Below, piece by piece: positions 22,970-29,635 of a DNA stretch of 40,805 nucleotides. Below the pieces are notes generated by a model, which had not been told where the DNA came from, did not search any database, and was given only the letters and a program-made list of their open reading frames with translations. Numbering within the stretch: position 1 is the first letter of the stretch; each line of letters starts with the position of its first letter. The translations under genes and the position numbers were made by a program. Source of the DNA: Terriglobia bacterium (lineage in GTDB: Bacteria > Acidobacteriota > Terriglobia > UBA7540); NCBI GenBank assembly GCA_030040995.1, contig JASHOS010000306.1, positions 1-40,805 of the forward strand. The letters run 5' to 3'.

Positions 22970-22993
22970 GTATCAGGGCACGGCTTCAGCCGT
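22970..22993 (+). repeat. Single class B REP unit
   Basis: GTATCAGGGCACGGCTTCAG... matches the outer arm of the REPIN at 21561-21699. Only one arm is present, 190 bp before the kinase start codon. Confidence 0.65.
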
Positions 22994-23125
22994 TCTATAT
23001 TCGGGAACCCCCTCACCCGCCTGCGGGCAGAAGCCGCTCCGTCGCTGAAGCTCTGGAGCGTAAGCGACCTTCGGTGGGCACAGGCCCGGCCCGCGCCGGC
23101 TGGAGAAAGTGTCGGCCGCGGTCCA

Positions 23126-23160
23126 CCCTCTCCCCCAAGGGGGCGAGGACAGGGGTTCTT
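23126..23160 (+). repeat. Class D hairpin before the histidine kinase gene
   Basis: CCCTCTCCCCC and GGGGGCGAGG pair with one mismatch around AA, followed by the same GGTTCTTTTC tail as at 19216-19257. It lies 22 bp before the kinase ATG, in the presumed 5' leader, and might affect expression. Confidence 0.55.
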
Positions 23161-23181
23161 TTCATAGTTGCCGGAACGGTG

Positions 23182-24642
23182 ATGACTGACGAACCGGAAA
23201 AAGCTTCGCGCCATGACAAGAAATTGTCGGCTCCGGCGATCGAGCAGGGTTATTTGGCCAAAATCCCATCGCCCTCTCTGCGGCTTTGGGCGGGACTTTG
23301 CGTTATCCTCTCCGTGTTCGTCATCTTCGCAATCCACAGCATCAGGCAGATTCGGTGGCTGAAAGATTTCCAGATCAACGTGGTGCAGAGGAACCTAAGG
23401 GCTTCCATTCAGCTTTTGCGCCTGGAGAATGACGCAAACTTGCTGGGCACTTCATTGCGCGATATGACGGCGAAGCAGGCTAGGTATCCCCTCAGCGCCT
23501 GGAAACCCGTCTTCGAAAGACTTCATGGTGACATGTCAAACGCTCTCGAAGTTGAAACCCGGTATGCGGTTCGAACCCGGGCCACCGGCTACGAGACCAG
23601 CGCACTAACAAGAGAGGTGAATGACTTTTGGAAGGCGGCCGCAGGTGAATTTGCTCTGGCTGACGAGCGCCGGCAGGCTGAAACGCGGGCGAGCATTCAA
23701 GCCGATTTGGAAGCCCGCGTCGAAGTGATCACCGCCACCGTAGCCAGCCTGATCCGCTCGAACGATCAGAACCAGATCGAGGCGGCGCGGCGGGTGCGGA
23801 GAGTTTATACGAGTTTCGAGCAAAGCAACCTGGCGCTGCTCGGCATTCTTCTTCTGCTCGCGGTTCTTACCGGGTTGTACACCCTTCAAGCCAACCGGAA
23901 GACCTTTCAGCGGTTGCGCCACCTTGCGGAAAAACTGCAGGCGCAGTCGGAACATCTGCGAAAGCTCTCGTGGAAGCTGATTGACGTGCAGGAAGCTACG
24001 TTGCGCCAGGTTGCGCACGATTTGCACGATGAATTCGGCCAGATTTTGACCGCCGTTGGCATTATGCTAACCCGCGCCGGACAGAAGCCGCAACAGGTTC
24101 CGGCGAGCGCGCTAGAAGACATTCAGAATGTTAAGAACATCGTAGAGGAGACGCTGCAAAACGTCCGTGACCAGTCCCAGATGTTCCGTCCCGCGATTCT
24201 GGACGATTTCGGACTGGGCAAGACGTTAGAATGGTTTGCGAGCCAGTTTTCACGGCAGACGGGAATTCACATCTCGCTTCAGGGTAGCGCCGAAGGGGTC
24301 GCACTTCCTCCGGAAGAAGCCATTCACGTGTATCGAATCGTTCAGGAGGCCTTGAGCAATGTAGCCAGGCATTCCGGGGCTGAGGAAGCGATGGTGAAAA
24401 TCGAAGAGTCGCTTGACGAGCTTCGTGTGGAGATTCGGGACGAGGGGCAAGGATTTGTGACTACTTCGGAAATGGACCAAGCGGGGGGCGAAGGGTTCGG
24501 CCTGATGGGAATGCGCGAGCGCGCTCAGCGGCTGAACGGCAACTTGGTGATTGAATCGACGCCGGGGCGGGGAACGGTGGTGAGCGTCCGCATACCCCTC
24601 CGGAGTTTCCAACTTGAGAGCGCTGCGCAGAAAGGGAGATAG
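23182..24642 (+). CDS. NarL-type sensor histidine kinase (HisKA_3), membrane
   Basis: A 486-residue sensor kinase. TM1 is about residues 35-52 (LWAGLCVILSVFVIFAI), a periplasmic region of about 160 residues rich in Arg/Glu helices follows, and TM2 is LALLGILLLLAVLTGLY. Then come a coiled linker with HLRKLSWKLIDVQE, the dimerisation/phosphoacceptor box VAHDLHDEFGQ with His282 as probable phospho-His, and a HATPase_c domain with YRIVQEALSNVARHS (N box), DEGQGF and GFGLMGMRERAQRLNG (G boxes). The signal sensed is unknown; no PAS, GAF or HAMP domain is clear. The ATG at 23182 is the first start outside the class D repeat. The cognate regulator follows 3 bp after the stop. Confidence 0.94.
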   Translation: MTDEPEKASRHDKKLSAPAIEQGYLAKIPSPSLRLWAGLCVILSVFVIFAIHSIRQIRWLKDFQINVVQRNLRASIQLLRLENDANLLGTSLRDMTAKQARYPLSAWKPVFERLHGDMSNALEVETRYAVRTRATGYETSALTREVNDFWKAAAGEFALADERRQAETRASIQADLEARVEVITATVASLIRSNDQNQIEAARRVRRVYTSFEQSNLALLGILLLLAVLTGLYTLQANRKTFQRLRHLAEKLQAQSEHLRKLSWKLIDVQEATLRQVAHDLHDEFGQILTAVGIMLTRAGQKPQQVPASALEDIQNVKNIVEETLQNVRDQSQMFRPAILDDFGLGKTLEWFASQFSRQTGIHISLQGSAEGVALPPEEAIHVYRIVQEALSNVARHSGAEEAMVKIEESLDELRVEIRDEGQGFVTTSEMDQAGGEGFGLMGMRERAQRLNGNLVIESTPGRGTVVSVRIPLRSFQLESAAQKGR

Positions 24643-24645
24643 ACT

Positions 24646-25320
24646 ATGGCTAGCCAGGATTCAGAAAGGAAAATTCGCGTGCTCCTGGCGGACGATCATA
24701 CCCTCGTGCGGCAGGGGTTTCGCCGCATCCTGGAGGACGATCCGCGAGTCACGGTGGTGGGTGAAGCATCGACGGGCCTAGCGGCCATCGAGAAATGCAA
24801 GGAATTGAAGCCGGACGTCGCCGTCCTCGATCTTTCCATGCCGGAGCTCGGGGGAATCGAAGCGACGGGCGAAATTTTGAAGGAAGACCCAGAAATAAAA
24901 ATTCTGATTCTCAGCATGTATTCCAACGACGCCTATGTGCGCAAAGCATTCGCGGCAGGAGCCAAGGGCTATATGCTGAAGGACGCGATCGAGCTCGACC
25001 TCACCCGCGCCGTAACTTCTCTTGCAGAAGGGAAGGCTTACATGAGCCCCGGGATATCAAACCTGGTGATTGAAGGGCTCAAGTCAGGCTCCCTCCAGGA
25101 TGCGAGCCAGGATCCCTATGAACGGCTGTCGTTGCGGGAAAAGGAAGTATTTCAGCTTATCGCCCAGGGAAAGTCCAATAAGGAAGTCGCATCATTGCTG
25201 AATATCAGCGTCAACACCGTGGCGGTTCATCGGGCCCGCGTGATGGAAGCCTTGGGGGTTCACCGCACCGCCGAGTTGGTGCTTTACGCGGTAAAGAAGG
25301 GGCTCATCCAGACCCATTGA
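24646..25320 (+). CDS. NarL/FixJ-family response regulator
   Basis: A 224-residue regulator. The receiver domain (about 8-125) has acidic Asp16/Asp17, phosphoacceptor Asp62 in VLDLSMPELGG, and Lys in GYMLKD. The LuxR-type helix-turn-helix is at about 155-220 (LSLREKEVFQLIAQGKSNKEVASLLNISVNTVAVHRARVMEALGV). It is the obvious partner of the adjacent kinase, the two stop/start codons being 3 bp apart with GGGAGA before the ATG. The regulated genes are not shown by the sequence; the convergently transcribed GH97 gene lies 6 bp beyond its stop. Intact and normal length. Confidence 0.96.
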   Translation: MASQDSERKIRVLLADDHTLVRQGFRRILEDDPRVTVVGEASTGLAAIEKCKELKPDVAVLDLSMPELGGIEATGEILKEDPEIKILILSMYSNDAYVRKAFAAGAKGYMLKDAIELDLTRAVTSLAEGKAYMSPGISNLVIEGLKSGSLQDASQDPYERLSLREKEVFQLIAQGKSNKEVASLLNISVNTVAVHRARVMEALGVHRTAELVLYAVKKGLIQTH

Positions 25321-25326
25321 TGCGGA

Positions 25327-27348
25327 TCACCGGCTGGGCGTGAAAATCACGGCGAGGCCTCCGCCTGGGGCAAGCCGGGCGGTAAGATGGCTGCTTTGAG
25401 TCACGCTTTCTTTGGTGATCTTCAGGCTCTTGGCATGGGTTGCGGCGTTAGCGCCGTCAGCAAAAATCCAAGCCTGGTACGTTCCCGCGCCGAGAAAGCC
25501 GAGTGGGATTTGCAAGGTGCGTGGCGTCCAGTTGGTCATACTCCCCAGATACCATGTGTCGCCGCTCTTACGTGCAATGGTGACGTATTCGCCCGGATCG
25601 CCGTTCACCACGCGCGTTTCATCCCACACCGTCGGGACTCGGTCGAGAAAAGCCATTCCGGGGCTGTGGCCGTAAATCTCCGGGTAGTCGGAGAGCATTT
25701 GCAGCGGGCTGAAGAAAACCGCGTACATCGCCAATTGATGCGCGCGCGTTCCCTGGCACATGGGGTTCACGTTTCGTGGAACGAATTGCGCCTTGGTGGC
25801 GTTGTTGAAACATCCCGGAGTGTAATCCATCGGTCCGGCGAGCATGCGGGTGAACGCAAGGATCACGTCGTGGTAGGGCGTCGTCCGGTAGCTCCACTTG
25901 CTGTATTCCATGCCCTGTACGCCCTCGCGCGTGAGCTGGTTCGGATACGTTCGGCGCATGCCCGTGGGCTTAAAGGCACCGTGAAAGTCGACGAGCAGAT
26001 GGTACCGAGCCGCCGTTTCAGCGACCCGGTAGTAGAAGTTAACCATGGGCTGGCTGTCGCTGTTCATGAAGTCTATTTTGACGCCCGCCACGCCCCATTG
26101 GTGAAAAAGCGGGAAAGCCACATCCATTTGGCGCTCGACGGATTTCCAATGCGTCCACAGGAGAACCTTGACGCCCTGTCTCTTGGCGTAGGCAAGAACA
26201 TGCGGCAGATCAACGTTTGAGTTCCAATGCGTAATGTCTGCGCCTGCCGCCCCGCCTGGTCCTGCCGGTTGGCGTGCCCAGCCGGCGTCAATGAGCATAT
26301 ACGGCAAGTGATGGCGGGCTGCGAACTGGATGTAGTGCTCAAGTGTGTCCGTATTCATGCCCGGCTTGAAGTAGACGGCTGTGTCGTAATCACCTGACCA
26401 CCAGTCCCATGCTGTCTTTCCGGGCTCGATCCAGGAAGTATCCTTGAGCGCGCAAGGAGGGTTCAGGTTCAGGACCAGGTCCTCGGTGGTGTCAATCAGG
26501 CCGCCCGGATCGCGGCTGACCATGATCACACGCCACGGCGTTGCCTTGGGTGTGGAAGCGAGCACTACTTCGCTGGGGTGGTCTGGCAGAGGCGCGAGCT
26601 TGCTCGCGAGCCCGTTTGGCACCCCCGCCGCTCCGCCCACGTACATTCCGGCATAATCTTCCAGGTCCGCTTCGGTCAAGGCGATCCACGGCCCGGACGA
26701 GGCGTGAACCAGCAGCGGCAGCCCCACGATGGACGAGGGCTGGATTTTATCGATTGACGTTGGGATGAATTCCGCTTCGTACGGCGTTGTGAAGCTTCCC
26801 AGCTTGAGCGCGAACGCAGGGTCGTTCTGCGCGAAATAAAACCCGGTATCCTCTCCCGTTAAAGCGAACGCGCTACTCGCGCCCTGGCGGGGCAGGAAAT
26901 AGCGGAACGCCACGCCAGCATTGTACAAGCGAAAGATCACGTCAAGCCGGCGGTGAGGGGCCGAGTCTTCCTGCAAGTGGATGGTGAGTTGATTGTAGTG
27001 ATCGCGGATCAACCGGTTGTCATTGATCCGGTCCTGCCAGGAAGAGTCGCGCTGTGCCGTCTCGCTGCCAACAACTTTCATATTACGGTCAAGCGTCGGC
27101 GCGCCTGTGAATTTCAGCCCGAGTGGAGAATCCACAAGCAGTGTTTGCCCTTTGTACGAAAGGCGGTAATAAGGACGGCACCCCGGCGGGTAAGGCTCGG
27201 GGAGCTGTTTGAGATCGAAAGTGAGCGAGAGGTTAGCGTCCGGCGAGGCTAAGGTCAGCGCCGGGATGGGCGCGCCGCATGCCCCTGCGTACACCAGGCT
27301 CCATCCCATAGTGAGCAATGCCAGAATTCGCAGTGTTGTGGTCCGCAT
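25327..27348 (-). CDS. Glycoside hydrolase family 97, probable retaining alpha-galactosidase type, secreted
   Basis: 673 residues with a signal peptide (RILALLTMGWSLVYAGACG, possibly lipidated at Cys). The N-terminal GH97 beta-sandwich (LASPDANLSLTFDL..., YRLSYKG) is followed by the (beta/alpha)8 barrel with AWDWWSGDYD, MLIDAGWA and LLWTHW, and a C-terminal beta-domain. Asp426 in VKIDFMNSDSQ and Glu481 in VQGMEYSKW are 55 residues apart, the same spacing as recalled for nucleophile Asp415 and acid/base Glu470 of the Bacteroides retaining enzyme. The inverting SusB branch lacks the Asp. It would release alpha-linked galactose or glucose from oligosaccharides in the periplasm. The start at 27348 has GAGG 7 nt upstream and lies 2 bp after the Nudix stop, so translation is coupled. 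No susCD genes are near. Confidence 0.92.
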   Translation of the reverse strand: MRTTTLRILALLTMGWSLVYAGACGAPIPALTLASPDANLSLTFDLKQLPEPYPPGCRPYYRLSYKGQTLLVDSPLGLKFTGAPTLDRNMKVVGSETAQRDSSWQDRINDNRLIRDHYNQLTIHLQEDSAPHRRLDVIFRLYNAGVAFRYFLPRQGASSAFALTGEDTGFYFAQNDPAFALKLGSFTTPYEAEFIPTSIDKIQPSSIVGLPLLVHASSGPWIALTEADLEDYAGMYVGGAAGVPNGLASKLAPLPDHPSEVVLASTPKATPWRVIMVSRDPGGLIDTTEDLVLNLNPPCALKDTSWIEPGKTAWDWWSGDYDTAVYFKPGMNTDTLEHYIQFAARHHLPYMLIDAGWARQPAGPGGAAGADITHWNSNVDLPHVLAYAKRQGVKVLLWTHWKSVERQMDVAFPLFHQWGVAGVKIDFMNSDSQPMVNFYYRVAETAARYHLLVDFHGAFKPTGMRRTYPNQLTREGVQGMEYSKWSYRTTPYHDVILAFTRMLAGPMDYTPGCFNNATKAQFVPRNVNPMCQGTRAHQLAMYAVFFSPLQMLSDYPEIYGHSPGMAFLDRVPTVWDETRVVNGDPGEYVTIARKSGDTWYLGSMTNWTPRTLQIPLGFLGAGTYQAWIFADGANAATHAKSLKITKESVTQSSHLTARLAPGGGLAVIFTPSR

Positions 27349-27350
27349 CT

Positions 27351-27890
27351 TTAGCCTCGGAGGTGAGCTTTCGCAAACAGCCACAGCAGGCCCACCAGGG
27401 TCTTCCCATCTTGTATTTTTCCGGTAGCGATCATCTCTTGAATCTCAGAGAGATTGAAGAGCCGGGTCTCGATTCGTTCGTCCTGTTCGGGCGCGGCCTC
27501 GCCGCTGGTCAGATTAAGCCCCTCGAACAGGTACATCTTCTCGTTCAAAATTCCCGGGCTGGGGTAGAACTTGAATAAGAGGTTGTACTTCGCGGCGGTA
27601 TATCCGGTTTCCTCGCGCAACTCGCGCGCCGCAGCCCGGGCAGGACTCTCATGCGGGTCGATACCTCCGGCGACCAGTTCCCAGAGCGACTGGCGTGCGG
27701 CGTAACGGAATTGACGGACGAGCAAGATGCGGCGGCGAGGAAAGCGCGGCAGTACTACCACGGAACCGGCGTGATGCACGATCTCCCGAGTCACCTCGAT
27801 CCCTTGCGGCTCAATGATGCGGTCGACCTTGACTTGAATAACTTTGCCCTTGTAGACGGTTCGGCTCTTCAACACGCGCATCGTTCGCAT
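27351..27890 (-). CDS. Nudix hydrolase, ADP-ribose pyrophosphatase type
   Basis: 179 residues with a complete Nudix box: GGIDPHESPARAAARELREETGY fits GX5EX7REUXEEXGU. Before it, VTREIVHHAGSVVVLPRFPRRRILLVRQFRYAARQSLWELVAGG is the usual ADP-ribose pyrophosphatase (NudF-like) beta-sheet. After it, FKFYPSPGILNEKMYLFEGLNL holds the Pro-Gly turn 16 residues downstream seen in ADP-sugar hydrolases. It likely cleaves ADP-ribose or ADP-sugars to AMP plus sugar phosphate. It precedes the GH97 gene by 2 bp, an unexpected but tight pairing that could serve sugar-nucleotide turnover or be chance. It may start at codon 4, which has a better-spaced AGGG. Confidence 0.93.
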   Translation of the reverse strand: MRTMRVLKSRTVYKGKVIQVKVDRIIEPQGIEVTREIVHHAGSVVVLPRFPRRRILLVRQFRYAARQSLWELVAGGIDPHESPARAAARELREETGYTAAKYNLLFKFYPSPGILNEKMYLFEGLNLTSGEAAPEQDERIETRLFNLSEIQEMIATGKIQDGKTLVGLLWLFAKAHLRG

Positions 27891-27947
27891 CCCTATGGGA
27901 TAGCGGAAACGCTATCCAGCAGAATGTGTGAAAAATCAACCGGCCGT

Positions 27948-28021
27948 AATCGGGACTCGGGAATGACAACGGCTTCGCTGCCAACCTTCCTAGCCCCGAA
28001 CCCCGAAAACCGAATCCCGAA
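27948..28021. repeat. Heptamer arrays and shared 39-bp segment between Nudix and secreted-protein genes
   Basis: AATCGGG ACTCGGG at 27948-27961 runs into 27952-27990, which resembles 22892-22931. Four in-register units CCCCGAA, CCCCGAA, AACCGAA and TCCCGAA fill 27994-28021, three bases from the stop codon of the next gene. Confidence 0.7.
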
Positions 28022-28024
28022 TAA

Positions 28025-28480
28025 TCAGTGGGTGAAGTCGAATTGCTCGATATCCGATTTGGCGGTTTTCGGGTCCTTCGCTGCCTTGAGCTGCGCAATA
28101 TCCTGCTGAAGGGCGGACTTCAATTTTGTGTAGGTGTCTTCCTTCGCCTTGCATGTGGCAATTTCCTGTTTGCCGGCTCCCGCATCGTGCGTCGCCTTGT
28201 CCAGGCACCCCACGAGTTCGTCCACGCTGGAGAGGCAGATAGAAAGTTTACTCATACATGCTTGTTGATGGAACTGCTTTTCAAAAGTGTCCAGGCTCTC
28301 CTTCTTGATTGTGCTTACTGTGTCAGCCAGATCCGCCTTGATGGCGACCACGACGGATTCCTCCGCCACACAAGCCGAAGCTTGGCTTTGAGGCTGCGAT
28401 TGGTCCTGGAATGCCGGAAGGCACACGCAAGCTAGTAAGCAGACACCAAGCGTGATAACGACCACAACTGTTCTTCGCAT
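28025..28480 (-). CDS. Secreted cysteine-containing helical protein, unknown function
   Basis: 151 residues. The signal peptide MRRTVVVVITLGVCLLACVC... has probable cleavage after LPA or lipidation at a Cys in LLAC. The mature part has five cysteines (ACVAEE, QACMSKLSICLSS, GCLDK, ATCKAKE) and heptad-like helices rich in Lys, Gln and Asp, with KSALQQDIAQLKAAKD near the end. It is likely a disulfide-stabilised helical periplasmic protein. I recognise no family. The ATG at 28480 is preceded by GGAGG with 5-nt spacing; the ATG at 28492 contains that Shine-Dalgarno sequence and is not preferred. It is co-oriented with the Nudix-GH97 pair but separated by the heptamer arrays. Confidence 0.75.
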   Translation of the reverse strand: MRRTVVVVITLGVCLLACVCLPAFQDQSQPQSQASACVAEESVVVAIKADLADTVSTIKKESLDTFEKQFHQQACMSKLSICLSSVDELVGCLDKATHDAGAGKQEIATCKAKEDTYTKLKSALQQDIAQLKAAKDPKTAKSDIEQFDFTH

Positions 28481-28655
28481 ATACACCTCCATGGTACGGC
28501 CAGTTCGCGGGCGTACCCCTCGTCTGCGGGCCGTAGCGGGCTAACTGAAATAACGGTGCCAGCAGATTACACGAATTTGCGCCGCTTTTCCAGCGGCTCG
28601 GGAGCGGCCTCCGCATCGGAGGAAGGCCGGAACGCGCGCGGATGGGGGCGTACAG

Positions 28656-28661
28656 TATAAT
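28656..28661 (+). promoter_or_regulatory. -10 box (TATAAT) of the LytTR regulator gene
   Basis: A perfect TATAAT 190 bp before the start codon. No -35 match is found at 16-18 bp. The resulting leader of about 185 nt would contain the palindrome at 28747-28802. Confidence 0.4.
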
Positions 28662-28746
28662 CAAAAGGGTCAATCCTGGAACAAGCACAGTCAACTCCTT
28701 GGGGCAGTCGTTCATGTTACCTGGGGACACCGGAAGGATGAAAATC

Positions 28747-28802
28747 GTAGCGCCGCCCTTGCGGCGTCTTAAACCGGTACCGCCAAGCGGGACTGGCGCT
28801 AC
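28747..28802. repeat. Class A-like palindrome in the regulator leader
   Basis: GTAGCGCC (28747-28754) is inverted as GGCGCTAC (28795-28802). An inner CGCCGCCC-TTG-CGGCG hairpin lies at its left. It lies within the predicted 5' untranslated region of the LytTR gene, 50 bp before its start codon. Confidence 0.55.
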
Positions 28803-28851
28803 TCCTACTGCGCGTTTCAACTCGCAGCGGGTTGAAAGGGCAGGTGAGCGC

Positions 28852-29634
28852 ATGAATGCAAAGATGAGCGCATTAATCATTGACGATGAGCAACCCGCTC
28901 GGGATGAGCTGGCTTTTCTGCTAAAGGGCGTTCCTGATATCGAAGTGGTTGGGCAGGGTAAGAACAGCCTGGAAGCCTTTGGCTTGATTCGCGACCTCAA
29001 CCCCCAGCTCGTGTTTCTGGACGTTCAAATCCCCGGCGGAGATGGATTTTCTCTGATCAGGAAGTTAATCGAGAAGAAGGTCTCGCTGCCGATTTTCGTT
29101 TTTGTGACGGCTTATGATCAGTACGCGGTCCGGGCGTTTGAAGTGAATGCCGTTGATTATTTGTTGAAGCCGATCTCTAAATCGCGCCTCGAGAAGGCCA
29201 TTCTCAAAGTCTGGAAGAGGATTGAGACTGACGAATCGACGCGAGAAAAAATCGACCGCCTGGTCAACATGCTTGAAAAAAACCGTCAAGCGCCTTCCAA
29301 AACGAAGCTGATTGTGAAGACAGCCGGGCGCCTGCATCTGGTTGACTCTGACGAGGTTATCTATGCAACCATTGAGGATGGTGTAATCAGCATTACCACC
29401 AAAGACTTTGAGGGACAATCCAACTTCCGCACGGTGGAAGAGCTTCAAGCGAACCTCGATCCTCAGACGTTTTGGCGTGTCCACCGTTCGTATCTGATCA
29501 ACATCAACCGGATCAAGGAAGTTGTGCCCTGGTTCAAGAGCTCGTTCCAGCTCAAAATGGACGACCGCAAGCAAACTGAAATTCCCGTGAGCCGTGCCCA
29601 GACGCGCCGGCTGCGCGAAATCCTGAATTTATAG
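28852..29634 (+). CDS. LytTR-family response regulator
   Basis: A 260-residue regulator with an AlgR/AgrA-type LytTR domain. The receiver has Asp11/Asp12, phosphoacceptor Asp57 in VFLDVQIPGGDGF, and Lys in VDYLLKPISKSRLEKAI. The LytTR DNA-binding domain is at about 155-258: TKLIVKTAGRLHLVDSDEVIYATIEDGV, FRTVEELQANLDPQTFWRVHRSYLININRI and SRAQTRRLREIL. Such regulators usually pair with a LytS/AlgZ-type membrane kinase; none is nearby, so this is an orphan here. The start at 28852 is preceded by AGGTGAG at about 3-4 nt. ATG at 28864 is possible. The stop is 1 bp from the convergent cobA-hemD stop. Confidence 0.94.
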   Translation: MNAKMSALIIDDEQPARDELAFLLKGVPDIEVVGQGKNSLEAFGLIRDLNPQLVFLDVQIPGGDGFSLIRKLIEKKVSLPIFVFVTAYDQYAVRAFEVNAVDYLLKPISKSRLEKAILKVWKRIETDESTREKIDRLVNMLEKNRQAPSKTKLIVKTAGRLHLVDSDEVIYATIEDGVISITTKDFEGQSNFRTVEELQANLDPQTFWRVHRSYLININRIKEVVPWFKSSFQLKMDDRKQTEIPVSRAQTRRLREILNL

Positions 29635-29635
29635 C

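Larger units (their letters stand above)
22788..23181. other. Divergent spacer with heptamers, a REP unit and a class D repeat
   Basis: No gene is supported before the kinase start. It contains the nine-unit heptamer array 22843-22905, a 39-40-bp segment (22892-22931) shared with 27952-27990, a class B REP unit at 22970-22993, and a class D inverted repeat ending in CCCTCTCCCCCAAGGGGG at 23126-23155. An open frame back to 23074 crosses the repeat and is not taken as coding. Confidence 0.6.
28481..28851. other. Divergent spacer before the LytTR regulator
   Basis: No gene is supported. It contains the hairpin CCTCCG-CAT-CGGAGG (28608-28622), the -10 box at 28656-28661, and a class A-like palindrome at 28747-28802 inside the presumed 5' leader of the regulator mRNA. 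An open frame from 28642 continues into the regulator but passes through the palindrome and is unlikely to be translated. Confidence 0.55.

Noticed and set aside
23074-23181. N-terminal extension of the histidine kinase to 23074
   Set aside because: The extra 36 residues are encoded by a class D palindromic repeat; the ATG at 23182 gives a normal kinase N-terminus.
23560-23600. GGTTCGAACCC motif resembling a tRNA T-loop
   Set aside because: It is inside the kinase reading frame and no acceptor, D or anticodon stem can be formed around it.
25387-26220. 277-codon open frame antisense to the GH97 gene
   Set aside because: Shadow of a high-GC coding sequence; no Shine-Dalgarno sequence, family or composition typical of a protein.
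28642-28851. 70-residue extension of the LytTR regulator
   Set aside because: Would begin before the likely promoter (28656) and translate the palindrome at 28747-28802; the receiver domain begins right after 28852.
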